A DNA stretch of 64,000 nt, from assembly GCA_963849635.1 (NCBI GenBank), contig CAWKIA010000018.1, positions 310,001 to 374,000 of the forward strand, written 5' to 3'. The notes under the pieces are model-generated. The model was not told the origin of the DNA, searched no databases, and saw only the letters and a list, made by a program, of their open reading frames with translations. The position numbers and the translations under genes were made by a program. Of the stretch, positions 17,781-27,900 are shown piece by piece. This DNA is from CAVRUD01 sp963849635 (GTDB lineage: Bacteria; Chloroflexota; Chloroflexia; Thermomicrobiales; UBA6265). Numbering within the stretch: the first letter of the stretch is position 1; every line of letters begins with the position of its first letter.

Positions 17781-20592
17781 TCACCTAGCGGGACCACCGC
17801 ACGAACGCGGCTGTCCCGTGGCTGCCGCGAGCGCCTCTGCCTCCGCCAGCGCCTCGGCGACGCCTCCTCTGGCGTCCACGCCCGCCCGCGCGATCGGTGC
17901 TCGGCAAAGGCGGGAGCGCCCAGCCCGGTCCGAGCCCGGTCGGTGACGTCCGCCCGATGGGCGTGTTCCGGCGGCCAGTCCGCACAGCCTGCCAGCGGCA
18001 GCGCGTCGATCGCCCCCAGCAACCGCGCCGCTGCCTCCGGGCGACCCAGGTCGGTGAGCGCATCCGCTAGGTCCGTCAGCGCGACGACGACTTCCTCCTC
18101 GCCGTCGAACTGGGAGAGTCCGGCGTCCCGGATCCGCCTGAGCCCCTTCGCCAGCCACGCGGCGCCGCCAGTCACGTTGGTCCGGCGCAGTGCGACGACA
18201 CCCAAATAGATGAAGATGGGGGCCAACAGGCTGTCGCGGCCGTTGGCCCGACACGCGCCGAGCGCCTCCGTGAACGCGTCCTCCGCGCCGTCGTGGTCGC
18301 TCCGGCCGAGGCGCATGCACCCGAGGACGACCAACGGTCCAACCAGGGCCGCGCTGGACCCCTCGGCCCGAGCCGACGCCACCGCCTCCTCCATCAGGGC
18401 CGCAGCCTCAACCGACGCATCGCGCCGAAACGCGATCTCGGCCAGGCCCATCCGGGCGTACGCACTCCCCTTCGTGTCGCCGGAGGCGTGATAGAGGGCG
18501 AGTGCCTCACGGAGCAGACCGTCTGCGCGCACCGGATCACGGCTCACCAGGTAGCCCCCCAGGCCGCCGAGGACGATGGCTGTTTCCCAGCGCTTGCCCA
18601 ACGCCCGAAACCTGGCGAGCGCGTCCTCCAAGTAGGCGACGGCCGTGGCATGGTCGCCGCGCCCGCCTGCCACCGAGCCGAGGACGGTAATTGCGTTCGC
18701 CTCCTCCGTGCGCTCGCCGCACGCCCGCGCGACGGAGCGGCCCTCGTCGGCCAGCGCCTCGGCGCGGTCGAGGTCGCCCTGGAAACGGGCGAGCTCCGCC
18801 GCCCCCGTCAGGGCCTTGGCGCGATGCGGGCTCGGGTCACGGGTGGCGGCGAGAGCCCGCTCCAGCCACCCCCGACCCTCGCTCAGGTCCCCGTGCTGGG
18901 ACCAGTAGGGCGTAAGCATTGCTGCCAGCCGTAGCGCCGCCTCGGCCTCACCCCGGTCCAGTGCCCCGGCCAGGGCCGCCCGCACGTTCTCGCGCTCCGC
19001 GTCGAGCCGCGCCAGCCAGGGGGGCATCCCGGGTTCCCAGGACGCGCGCGCCGTCCTCGGCAAGGGCCGTGACGTGACCCAGGTGCGCCTGCAGCGTGGC
19101 GCGCTCCTCGCCCGCTCGCTGCCAGCCGCTCAGCGGCGTATTCCCGCACCGTCTCCAGCATGCGGAAGCGCGGCTCGCCCGTCGTGGTCTCCTGGCGCAC
19201 CAGGCTCTCGTCCACCAGCGCGGCGAGGACGTCCATCGTCTCGAACCCGGCGTCCGGGTTGGCCACCGCCTCCGCCGCCTCCAGCGTGCAGCCGCCGGCG
19301 AAGACCGCCAGCCGCCGGAAGAGCGCCTGCTCGTCGGGCGTGAGCAGGTCGTGGCTCCAGGCGATCGCGTCGCGCAGGGTCCGCTGCCGATCCGGCAGGT
19401 CGCGCGCCCCGCCGGTCAGGAGCGGCAGGCGGCTCGCCAGCTTGGTCAGGAGCGCCTCCGGCGCCAGGACCTTGACCCGGGCGGCGGCCAGCTCGATGGC
19501 GAGCGGCAGGCCGTCCAGGCGGGCGCAGATCGCCGCCACCGTCGGCGCGTTCGCCGCGGTCAGCGCGAACCCGGGTCGGGCATCGGCCGCCCGCTCGGCG
19601 AAGAGCCGCACCGCCGGGGAGGCGGCGAGGTCGGCCAGGCGACGCCGCCGCGGCCGGCACGGGGAGCGGCTCGACGGGCACACCTGCTCCCCCCGGACCG
19701 CCAGCGCCGCCCGGCTGGTCGCGAGCACGGCGAGCCGAGGGCAGGCGGCCAGCAGGGCGGCGATCCCCGCCGCCGCCTCGACCACCTGCTCCAGGTTGTC
19801 GAGGACGAGCAGGAGCCGTCGCTCCCCGATCGCGGCGGCGAGCGCTCGGTCCGGGGGCAGGCCCGGCGCCTCCCGCACGTCCAGCGCGCGGGCGATCGTC
19901 GAGGGGACGAGGGCCGGATCCCGGACCGGGGCGAGGTCGACGAAGACGACACCGTCGGGAAACGACGGGCGCCGCGGTGCGGGCCGCCTCGATCGCCAGC
20001 CGGGTCTTGCCCACGCCACCGGGGCCGGTCAAGGTCACCAGGCGGTGGTCCGCAAGGAGCCCGGCGACCTCGCGCACCTCGGCGTCGCGGCCCAGGAGCG
20101 CCGTCAGCGGGGTCGGCAGCCGAACCGGACCGACAGGCTCCGCACCCGCGGGAGGCGCGGGCGGTGGCGGGATCGACCGCGAGCCCCGAGCCGCCGCAGC
20201 GCACCGCAGCACCTCGGGCAGCCAGTCGTCCTCGGGCCGGTCGAGCACCTCGATCCACTGGGCGGCCTCCAGCCAATAGGCGAGGTCGTCGGGGACCGTC
20301 GCCCGCTCCAGCAGCAGCGGCAGGATCGGGCGCTCGTGCTTCCAGGCGAGCGCCACCTCCTGGCGGACGTTGCGCGAGGCGAAGGCCGCGGCCGAGCAGC
20401 AGACCAGCAGCGCGCCGCACGCGCGGATGGCGGCCGACGATCTCCGGCCCGTAGTTGGCCCCGCCCGGGATGCCGGCGCGGTCGAGCCACGACCCGGACG
20501 CCCGCGCGCTCCAGGGCCGCGGCCAGGGCGGCCACCCGGGCGTGGTCGGCGCTGGCGTAGCTGACGAAGACGTGGGGCGGCGGGTCGGCCAC
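17781..20592 (-). pseudogene. TIR-NB-ARC-TPR protein (STAND/NLR-like), frameshifted
   Basis: The GTG start at 20592 has GCAGGAG upstream. Domains in order, across frames: TIR (PPHVFVSYASADHARVAALA, then IRACGALLVCCSAAAF and RNVRQEVALAWKHERPILPL with the likely catalytic Glu); NB-ARC ATPase (LVTLTGPGGVGKTRLAIEAA, LLLVLDNLEQVVEAA, LPLAIELAAARVKVL, LPLLTGGARDLPDRQRTLRD); then about 400 residues of TPR repeats (YWSQHGDLSEGRGWLERAL, ITVLGSVAGGRGDHATAVAY). About 900 residues if intact. At least four frameshifts, two in the TIR. TIR-STAND proteins are known or suspected anti-phage sensors that cleave NAD+ on activation. That role is inferred here. No effector partner is adjacent. Confidence 0.8.
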
Positions 20593-20669
20593 GGGCGGCT
20601 CCTGCGGTGAGCGGTGGAGGTGTGCCGCCATCATGGGGACGGGACGACCCGACGTCAACCGCAGGAGAC

Positions 20670-21406
20670 CTGCATGAACAACGGAGCCGAGAAGAGAATG
20701 TCCAGGAATGACACCTGGATGGACCTGACCTGCAGACCGTTGACAAAGTCCACGATCCCGAACAGGGTCAGCCGGGCCAACGAGGGCTTCTGATTCCTGG
20801 CATTGCGCCGCTCGACCTTCACGAACAGAATGAGGAGAACAATCCCGAGACCCTCCAACAGAACGACGGGGGAGAGTCCCAGTTCGAGGGGATTCACGTC
20901 GACGCCTGCGATGACCAGGGGTTTCTTCGCAATCAGCAGCCCATAGTCGCCGATGAGCAGGATCCCGAGGACGATCGCAATCATTGCCCCCGCCTGGAGG
21001 GCAAGGCCCAGCTTGTCGATGCCAGGTCGGCTAGTTATCGGCTGGTCGCGCGGAATGATCGAACTGAACACGACGACCGGGACGAGCGAGATGATCTCGA
21101 GGCCGAATGCCCAACGCCAGGACAGGAAGGTGGTCAGGAATCCGCCGATGACCGGCCCCAGGGCCGCGCCCAAAGCGTTGACCCCGGCCATGGCGCCGTA
21201 GGCCTCGGCGCGGGCCTCGCCGCCCAGGCTAGATCGGATGATGGTCTGGACATTCGGCAGCATAAACCGGTGCCCAACCCTTGAATCAAACACCAGCCGA
21301 GGACGAAGATCGAGAGGTCGTGGCTGGAGATGACGATCACGGCGCCGGCAATGTAGATCCAGGCCCCGAGCAGTTGGGCGATATTATTCGCCTCGCGCCA
21401 GCGCAT
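20670..21406 (-). pseudogene. MFS transporter fragment
   Basis: Two overlapping frames give an internal piece of a 14-helix major facilitator: REANNIAQLLGAWIYIAGAV, then FMLPNVQTIIRSSLGGEARA, VNALGAALGPVIGGFLTTFL (motif C of drug antiporters) and WRWAFGLEIISLVPVVVF. Both the first helices and the last third are missing. It ends near MQVS at 20670 beside the TIR gene start and begins within the end of the DUF1269 gene. It is a non-functional relic of a multidrug-efflux-type gene. Confidence 0.75.
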
Positions 21407-21878
21407 CTTTCATCGACTGCTCCAGCTCGTACGAGAGGTTCGTCTGGTACAGCGTCCCGCGGTAGGGCTCGAGCGCAGCCACGATCGCGTCGGGACTGCC
21501 GCCGCTCGCCGTGATGAACAGCGCCGACATCCCCGGTCGCAGCGACTCGCTCACGTCCTTGACGAAGCGCCGGTCGACTCCATCGTCCAGCATCCGTCCG
21601 ACCAGCGCGCCGCCAATCACACCCACGGCGAGACCGGCCAGCGGAAAGAAGACCGACCCGAGCAGCAGACCAAGCAGGCCGCCGCCGACCGCGCCATATT
21701 CGGTGCCGCTGCTCAACTCATTCTTGACGTGGACTTTGCCGTCCGCACCCTTCACGATGACGGCGGTGTCGTCGATGTGCATCTGGCCGGCATGCTCGAC
21801 CCCGCGGATACTCCGAAGGACTTGGCTGGCTTCGTCTTCGCGGTCGAACGTGATCACGATCAAGCTGGTGTCGCTCAC
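21384..21878 (-). CDS. DUF1269 domain membrane protein
   Basis: An intact 164-residue DUF1269 protein. The N-terminal ferredoxin-like half (LIVITFDREDEASQVLRSIR) is followed by a Gly-rich membrane hairpin (EYGAVGGGLLGLLLGSVFFP and LAGLAVGVIGGALVGRML) and a C-terminal half with SLRPGMSALFITASGG. The GTG start follows AGGAGG at good spacing. It is one of three family members in the window. Their molecular function is unknown. The clustering with a Bax-inhibitor protein hints at envelope or stress roles (inference). Confidence 0.85.
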   Translation of the reverse strand: MSDTSLIVITFDREDEASQVLRSIRGVEHAGQMHIDDTAVIVKGADGKVHVKNELSSGTEYGAVGGGLLGLLLGSVFFPLAGLAVGVIGGALVGRMLDDGVDRRFVKDVSESLRPGMSALFITASGGSPDAIVAALEPYRGTLYQTNLSYELEQSMKDALARGE

Positions 21879-22127
21879 GGTCGTTCCTCCTCGCGCCGAC
21901 TATTACCGACGCGGTGACGCTCGTCGCATCCTCCAGTGCGTCGCGGAGATCCCACGCGGTCGCAACGAAGGAAGAAAGGCTGCCCCTTTCGCTGACCCCG
22001 ACCCCGGCCACGGATCCGATCACGACCGACACCCCGACCGCATGCCGGGTCTGTGAGCGGAGTCACGGTCCTTGCACGGGTAGGCTCGTCTGCTGACCGC
22101 GAAGTCGCCGGTCAGGCGTCCCCGTTT

Positions 22128-22961
22128 CTACGTCGCGCCGGCGGCGTCCTCCTCGGTGGCGGCACCCAGTTCGGCTCCGCCGACGACCGCTTCGGCCACT
22201 CCCACGTCGGTCAGATCCCGCGCCATCCCGGCCAGTTCCACCGCTGCCGCAACTTCCTCTGCTCCACGGACAGTTCCCTCGTAGCTGTCAGCGGCCAGAT
22301 CGTCGACACGCGCGGCAAACTCATCAGACGCAGCCAATCGCAGCACTCCTGCCACGACGTCTTCCGCACCCATCTCCGCCAGATCGGTCCCCGTCGCGAA
22401 CATCGCCGCCGCCAGGGCGCGCGTGCTCGTCGAACGCAGGACCGCATTGACCGCCATCGCGTTGAGTTGCCTACTTCGGTCGCGCAACAAGGCGGAGAGG
22501 ACCGGCATCTCCATCCGCCGGACAATGCCGCCGGCCGCGCGCAACTCGCCCGCGATCCGCGCGAGTTGGAGCCCGTGGTCAAGATCCGCCTCGCTCATGA
22601 CGCCGACGACCGCGCCCATGACCTCGACGTCTTCGGAGGTCGAGAGCAAGTGGATGGCCTGGGCGAGGTCGTCGGTCCCCGCGTCGGCGACTACCTGGCT
22701 CAACTGCCCGACGCGCCGGGCGGACACCGTGGCGTCGGCGGCGCGGGTCAGGTCAGCGACACCGGCGGCGAGCTCGCCCGCGGCGGCTTGCCGCAACTCG
22801 TCGGCCGCATCCAGATCGGCGGCGGCCTCCTCGAGGTCCTCGACGCCCGCCATCGCGGTCGCGGCGGTATCTGCTGCTGCGGCGGCCCTGTTCTCGGCGG
22901 CCGAGCGCTTGGTCTTGGTTGTTTCTGGTGTCGATTTCTGCGCCTTGGTTGTCCGTGCCAT
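22128..22961 (-). CDS. Alanine-rich helical protein, unknown function
   Basis: A 277-residue protein. The first 30 residues are Lys/Thr/Ala-rich (MARTTKAQKSTPETTKTKRS), and the rest is predicted to be nearly all helix with regular Ala/Val/Leu/Asp/Glu content, for example RRVGQLSQVVADAGTDDLAQ and SEADLDHGLQLARIAGELRA. There are no membrane segments. Repeating helical units suggest an elongated helical-repeat or coiled-coil structure. GGGGAG lies seven bases before the ATG. I do not recognise a family. It lies between two DUF1269 genes on the same strand. Confidence 0.65.
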   Translation of the reverse strand: MARTTKAQKSTPETTKTKRSAAENRAAAAADTAATAMAGVEDLEEAAADLDAADELRQAAAGELAAGVADLTRAADATVSARRVGQLSQVVADAGTDDLAQAIHLLSTSEDVEVMGAVVGVMSEADLDHGLQLARIAGELRAAGGIVRRMEMPVLSALLRDRSRQLNAMAVNAVLRSTSTRALAAAMFATGTDLAEMGAEDVVAGVLRLAASDEFAARVDDLAADSYEGTVRGAEEVAAAVELAGMARDLTDVGVAEAVVGGAELGAATEEDAAGAT

Positions 22962-23171
22962 TTAGAACTCCCCATTGCTGGCGCTCGCCAGATCGTGGTC
23001 AAGGACGGATCGAGGGCCGCCCGCCCGCTTCTCGGCCCCACGCTTCGACCGTCGGCAAACCAATCCGACGCAGCAGGCGACATCCTGTCGAAGCCGCTGG
23101 GCATTGATTGCTTGCCCTCGAAACATCGCGAGGGGCGGGGTTCCGTGCCGCGCGGAGCAGTACCTCCACCG

Positions 23172-23663
23172 TTACGCGGGCTTCGTCGACAGCGCCTCTT
23201 CGAGGGCGGCCTGCTGCTCATCGGACAGGGATGTCTTCAGCACCTGGCCGCCGAACTTTGCCATCTCGGGGAGGACGCGTTCGTTCTGGGAGTTGCGCGC
23301 CAGAACGAAGAGCGCCGAGCCGCCGGCCGGGATGGAGGCCGCAACCTGCTTGGCCCATTTGTCGTCCACCCCGATGTCACTGAAGTGCCCGACCAATGCG
23401 CCGGCCGCGGCGCCGATCGCCATGCCGGCGAGGGGGGCGAGGAAGAGCAGGCCGAAGACGAAGCCCCACAGAGCACCGCCCGAGGCGGCGACTCCGGTCA
23501 GGCTGGTCCCCTGGTGCAGCTTCATCTTCCCGTCGGGCTTTTTCGTGACCCAGGCGACGTCTTCGAGCTGGATCAGGTACTCCTTTTGCATCTTCACCAG
23601 CGCCGCCGCTGCCTGGGCCGCTGTGTCCTGTCCGGGATACGCGATCACCGCAAGCGTGCTCAT
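23172..23663 (-). CDS. DUF1269 domain membrane protein
   Basis: A 163-residue DUF1269 protein: MSTLAVIAYPGQDTAAQAAA and DVAWVTKKPDGKMKLHQGTS in the first half, the glycine-zipper hairpin ALWGFVFGLLFLAPLAGMAI and GAAAGALVGHFSDIG, and IPAGGSALFVLARNS in the second half. I take the ATG at 23663 (AGGAG twelve bases upstream). A TTG three codons earlier is too close to that site. It shares orientation with its paralogue at 21384 but differs widely in sequence, so this is an old duplication or separate acquisition. Confidence 0.85.
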   Translation of the reverse strand: MSTLAVIAYPGQDTAAQAAAALVKMQKEYLIQLEDVAWVTKKPDGKMKLHQGTSLTGVAASGGALWGFVFGLLFLAPLAGMAIGAAAGALVGHFSDIGVDDKWAKQVAASIPAGGSALFVLARNSQNERVLPEMAKFGGQVLKTSLSDEQQAALEEALSTKPA

Positions 23664-23999
23664 GCCAACCAATGCTCCTTTCTTGCGCTACACCGACGAA
23701 CTACCGCATGTGTCACCGCGGTCCGGCACTGACGTCATCCTCGGCCGGTACCGCGCGCTCACGGTACCGGGGGACAGGTCGTAGCGACGGCGGCCGAAGG
23801 TCGCATTCAGCGGCACGCAATCCGGAGATCTCGCCCGCAACGTCCTCGAAGTCCCCGACTTTCCCCTGCCAGTCTTGACCCCGATCGTCACCGCCTCGAT
23901 GTTCGGTCCATCGGGTATCACCCTGACCGAGCCCTGCCACGACATCGACGCCCGACGCCTACCCCAGTGGGATGCCGTCCATCGGCGGCGCGGCATGGC

Positions 24000-24115
24000 C
24001 AGATTCGCTCGGCGACGGGGATTGCCGCGGCGGCGGGCAGCGCCAAGAGCACCCCGAGGATGCCGAGTAATTCGCCGCCGAACGGTTGACGGCCACCTTG
24101 GAACGCGAGCCGAGG
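24000..24115 (-). pseudogene. AI-2E family transporter C-terminal remnant
   Basis: About 35 residues (GGELLGILGVLLALPAAAAI followed by PVAERIW) match the final helix region of AI-2E/PerM-type permeases. Neighbouring sequence is frameshifted and unrecognisable. It lies just downstream of the Bax-inhibitor gene on the same strand. Confidence 0.5.
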
Positions 24116-24158
24116 CGGAGCAGGCACCGAACGCGCGGCCCGGTAGTGTTCCTCGCCG

Positions 24159-24905
24159 TCACCGGTTCCGCAACAGCGCCAGCAGGCGCAAGATCTCGGC
24201 GTAGAGCCAGACCAGCGTCGAGAGCAGGCCGAAGGCCGCATACCACTCCATCGCGACGGGAGCACCCTTCGTCGTCCCGGCTTCGATGACTGCGAAGTCC
24301 AGAAAGAGGTTGAAGGCAGCGAGGAGGCAGATGCCGATGCTCAGGCCGATCCCCAGCGGCGTCGGATTGTTCCAGAAGTAGAGGTCGACGCCAAAGATGC
24401 TGAGGATCCAGGCGACGAGGTACAGCAGGCAGATGCCGAGCGTCGCCGTGATGATCATGCGGGTGAGTTTCGGGGTGACGCGAACGGCCCGGACCAGATA
24501 GAGCGCCAGGCAGGCTAGGAACGCGCAGACCGAGGCCAGCAACGCCTGGGTGACAATGCCGTCGTACTTCTCCTCGTAGACTCGAGAAACTGCCCCCATC
24601 CAGAATCCCATCAGGAGGGCGTACAGGAGTCCGGCAGGCAGCGCGACATCCGGGTTCGACACGGCCGCGATGGTCAGCCCGATTAGCAGGAAGTAACCAA
24701 TCAGCCACCAGAGACCCGACGAAGAGGAGAACCAGTCGTCCCCAACGCTCCAACCGAGTGCACCGGTGAGTAGTGCCACGGCCAAGAGTGCGACCGATTT
24801 GACGATGGTCCCAGGCACAGTCATCGTCGACGCAGCCAGCCGTTCTCGTTCTGCCGGAACACTTGCCGGCGAGAACGTTCGCTCGTTGAGCATCTGCGCG
24901 GACAT
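24159..24905 (-). CDS. Bax inhibitor-1/YccA family membrane protein
   Basis: A 248-residue, seven-helix membrane protein of the Bax inhibitor-1/YccA (TMBIM) family. The segments are evenly spaced: SVALLAVALLTGALGW, LIGYFLLIGLTIAAV, GLLYALLMGFWMGAVS, ALLASVCAFLACLALYLV, MIITATLGICLLYLVAWI, LGIGLSIGICLLAAFNLFLD. The C-terminal AFNLFLDFAVIEAG and ALLRNR fit the YccA subgroup. The ATG at 24905 (GAAGGGG upstream) is preferred over one 36 bases earlier. Relatives act as pH-dependent calcium leak channels or interact with FtsH. The role here is unknown. Confidence 0.9.
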   Translation of the reverse strand: MSAQMLNERTFSPASVPAERERLAASTMTVPGTIVKSVALLAVALLTGALGWSVGDDWFSSSSGLWWLIGYFLLIGLTIAAVSNPDVALPAGLLYALLMGFWMGAVSRVYEEKYDGIVTQALLASVCAFLACLALYLVRAVRVTPKLTRMIITATLGICLLYLVAWILSIFGVDLYFWNNPTPLGIGLSIGICLLAAFNLFLDFAVIEAGTTKGAPVAMEWYAAFGLLSTLVWLYAEILRLLALLRNR

Positions 24906-25194
24906 GATTACCCCTTCTAGCGAGCTCGTCCTTGTGAACACCAGCGCTCATGGCACATCGAGTATCTCTGGATGGGGTTGAAGCAACATCCGCCCAAGGG
25001 CGTAATCGTGATCACACCACACGCAATGACCTGCGCGACCTAGGGGCGCTGGACGGCGTGTAGTCGGGTTGGCTTCTCCAATGACATGAGCACCGGACGC
25101 CTGTCGGCCAAGGTCGAGCGCGTGGACTAAGCGACCAAGAGAGGGGTACGAGATAGACACAGCAAGGGGCAGGACGCCGACACGGGTGAGTGCC

Positions 25195-25600
25195 GGCGGG
25201 ACGGTCTATGGCTCGGGTGTCACAGTCCGGGGCAATGTCGTCGCGGTCGAAGGTGTTTGACACGTCCCAGGCCATCTTCGACGAACTGACCGCAACAGGG
25301 GCTGAAGTCGTCATCAACGACGTCTTTCCTATCGACCGTGACGGCCCACTCGACGACCGCAGTGTCGTCCGACATCAGGACGAGGCGGCAACCGCGACCA
25401 CCGCAAGATGCTGGTCATCGACGGGAAGATCGGCTGGATCGGTGGTGCCGGTCTCAAGGACCATTTCAACGGGGGCTCGCTACCACGACGTCTATGGGCG
25501 TGTGATCGGTGACGTTGTTCGGCAGATGCAGTGGGTGTTCCTGACGGGTTCCCATGTTCTCGGCGGTCGGCCACGGTGCCTACGATGCTCGATACCATGT
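25195..25600 (+). pseudogene. Phospholipase D-like (cardiolipin synthase type) remnant
   Basis: In three frames it reads DTSQAIFDELTATGAEVVIN, then RDHRKMLVIDGKIGWIGGAG containing the HxKxxxxD catalytic motif, then ARYHDVYGRVIGDVVRQMQW. These match the first PLD half of cardiolipin-synthase-like enzymes. The second HKD half is absent, and there are at least two frameshifts. It is non-functional as assembled. Confidence 0.7.
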
Positions 25601-25704
25601 CTCACGAGCGGCTCCGCCAATTAAAGATGGTCGACGCCAGCCGCGACCGTGAAGGAGGACCATGTGCGGACGCGGATTTATGCCGTGCCACCAGCCGATC
25701 CCGG

Positions 25705-25830
25705 AAGTCGTTCGGTCATACTGCCTCACGCCTCGTCAACATGCTTGACACATATGTGCAGTCGGGCGTGGCAGAAGTCATTGCGGGCCGCCGATGCCGA
25801 TCCAGGCGGGCGGTGAACCGGCGTGGCACG
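25705..25830 (-). repeat. Interspersed repeat, inverted partial copy
   Basis: Read on the minus strand, CGCCTGGATCGGCATCGGCG, then CTGCCACGCCCGACTGCACA and TGTGTCAAGCATG, matches 27707-27775 in opposite orientation at roughly three-quarters identity. The two copies flank the methyltransferase-GNAT pair. Confidence 0.75.
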
Positions 25831-25915
25831 TGCGACAATCCTCCCATCCGGAGTAAACGGCAAGGGTCGAGCGGGGCCACGAGAAACACCCTGCTGGAGA
25901 ACCGAGAGGGATGCG

Positions 25916-26721
25916 ATGGCCGATGTGACGCGCCCGCACGTCTGGAGAAACACCGACGCGTATGAGGCCTACATGGGGCGCTGGAGCCGCCCGGTCGCCG
26001 AGGCCGCCCTCGTCTGGCTGGGGCTCTCGCCGGGACTGACGTGGCTGGATGTCGGCTGCGGCACCGGGGCGCTGACTCAGGCCATCCTCGACACGGCCGA
26101 CCCGCGCGCAAATCCTCGGTGTCGATCCGTCCGCCGATTTCGTCGCCACCGCCACCGGGCAGATTGCCGATCCGCGGGTCCGCTTCGCGGTTGGGGATGC
26201 GCGGCGCGCTGCCGGTGCCCGACGATGCCTACGACGCGGTCGTCGCCGGCCTGGTCCTGCACTTCGTGCCCGACCCGCAGCCGGCCGTCCGCGAGATGGC
26301 GCGCGCCGCCCGCCCGGCGGGACCGTGGCCGCCTACGTCTGGGACTTTGCCGGCGAGGGGCAATTCACCCGGTATCTCTGGCAGGCGGCGACGGCGCTCG
26401 ATCCGGCCGCGGCCGCGCAGGACCCGAGGCGGCAGTGTGCGCTGTGTCACCCGGAACCGCTCGCGGCTCTGTTTACGGGGGCCGGCCTGCAGGCCGTGAC
26501 GGTGGAGGCGGTCGTGGTGCCGATCGTGTTCCGGGATTTCGACGACTATTGGCGGCCGCATCTCCTGGGCGGATCATCCCCCGCCCAGCGCTACGTCGCG
26601 TCCCAGGGAGCAGGGCATGCGGACGGCGCTGCGCGAGCGGCTGCAAACCATGTTGCCGATTGCCGACGATGGGTCGATTCCGTTGCTTGGACACCTGTGG
26701 GCGGTCCGCGGCACGAAGTAG
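25916..26721 (+). pseudogene. Class I SAM-dependent methyltransferase, frameshifted
   Basis: The ATG at 25916 opens RPHVWRNTDAYEAYMGRWSR and the SAM motif TWLDVGCGTGALTQAILD. Later pieces in other frames are VDPSADFVATATGQIADPRV, PDDAYDAVVAGLVLHFVPDP, PRRQCALCHPEPLAALFTGA and IPLLGHLWAVRGTK at the end (26721). This is the common methyltransferase-11 type with the NxxxYE...GRWSR start. About three single-base shifts near 26105, 26200 and 26310 break it, plus one near 26600. The length (about 268 codons) is normal, so sequencing error is possible. Confidence 0.8.
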
Positions 26722-26918
26722 CAGAGGAATGCAACCCCTGCCAGTGGCAGGACTCGTCTCGGTGGCCGAGACTTCAGCCGTTGGTACCTGGCGGGTTGGC
26801 GAGCCCTCCGGGCAGGCGCGGACGCGGCGCTTGTGCGGTTCGTGCCTGTGGAGGAGAATTGCCGCCGTTGTCACAGCGTGGCCATTCCCAGTAGGCCGAT
26901 CCCGTCCCGGAGTACGCC

Positions 26919-27558
26919 ATGGCCGCGACGTTTGTGCCGGTTCGGTTGCCCCCGGAGCGCCTCGTTGAGGCGGCCGCTGTGATGGGCCGCGCGGCGGTGG
27001 ACGATCCGATCTTCGTCTACGCCTTGCCGGACGCAGAGCAACGGGCCGCGGGCGTGCCGCGGATGCTGGAAACGGTGCTGCGCATCGGCCTGAAACACGG
27101 CGAGGTCTGGGTGACGCCGCCGCCGATCGCGGGGGTCGCCTGCTGGATCTCCCCCACGCATCCCACGGTCACGGCGGCGGATCGTGATGCTGCGGGATGG
27201 CGGGAAGTTGGGGCAGCGTGGGGTGCCGAGGCGTTCACGCGTTACCAGGCGTTCGCCGCCGACGTCGCCGACGTCTTCGGGCCACTCGCGGCAGAGCCGC
27301 ACTGGTACCTCGCTGGCTCTGCGTCGAGCCGGGCCAGCAAGGGCGGGCATCGGCAGCACCTTGGTGCGGCACGTGACCGCTCGCGCGGAAGCGGAGCGGA
27401 TAAGCTGCCAACTCTTCACATCGGTCCCACGCAACGTGCCGACCTACGAGCATCTCGGCTTCCACGTCATCCACGAGACGATCTTGCCGCGGTCGGGTCT
27501 GCGGATCTGGGTGATGGCGCGCCAGCCAGGAGCCGACGCCGCCGACGGAGGGTTGTGA
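26919..27558 (+). CDS. GNAT-family N-acetyltransferase, one frameshift
   Basis: The N-terminal part reads PERLVEAAAVMGRAAVDDPI and PRMLETVLRIGLKHGEVWVT. The acetyl-CoA-binding part follows in another frame: GIGSTLVRHVTARAEAERIS, then NVPTYEHLGFHVIHETILPR and LRIWVMARQPG. The shift is near 27310, just before the pyrophosphate-binding loop (GxxGxG/A equivalent GRAGIG). Acetyl-CoA-dependent N-acylation of an unknown small substrate is implied. It follows the methyltransferase remnant on the same strand and is flanked by inverted interspersed repeats. Confidence 0.75.
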
Positions 27559-27648
27559 AACACGCGCTGGACCTTCCCTATCCCGGAATCCGCAAGAGCG
27601 TCATCCTCGGTCGCCGACCTTTTGTCAACCCCCTGAACCATGCTCCGT

Positions 27649-27900
27649 ATCGGCCACCGGTCACACCCATCGGTGTCAACCACTCGTTGACGAGGTGTGG
27701 TTCAGCCGCCTGGATCGGCATCGGCGGCCCGCCATGCTCTGCCACGCCCGACTGCACACATGTGTCAAGCATGTCGTGGCGAGGCGTGATACTGCCTCAC
27801 ACGCGATTCCCGCAGTCCCGGTCTCCGACGCGGGGACGCGCGCAGGGGATTGTCACGGAGAGCGGGGAGTAGCGGCATCAACCGAAAGGCCAATTCGTAC
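27649..27900 (+). repeat. Fullest copy of an interspersed repeat (modules R1 and R2)
   Basis: The left module R1 (about 27649-27705: TATCGGCCACCGGTCACACC, CATCGGTGTCAACC, GACGAGGTGTGG) is shared with 29130-29190 (minus), 34100-34165 and 39490-39545. A middle part is shared in inverted form with 25705-25830. The right module R2 (about 27838-27900: GCAGGGGATTGTCACGG, GGGGAGTAGCGGCATCAACC, GAAAGGCCAATTCGTACC) is shared with 34643-34720 (minus), 23765-23816 and 41655-41710. No protein is encoded. Confidence 0.75.

Noticed and set aside
19096..20560. Very long open frames on the plus strand opposite the TIR-NB-ARC gene
   Set aside because: They are Arg/Pro/Ala-rich with no family resemblance. Such antisense frames are expected in high-GC DNA, and the minus strand has clear domains.
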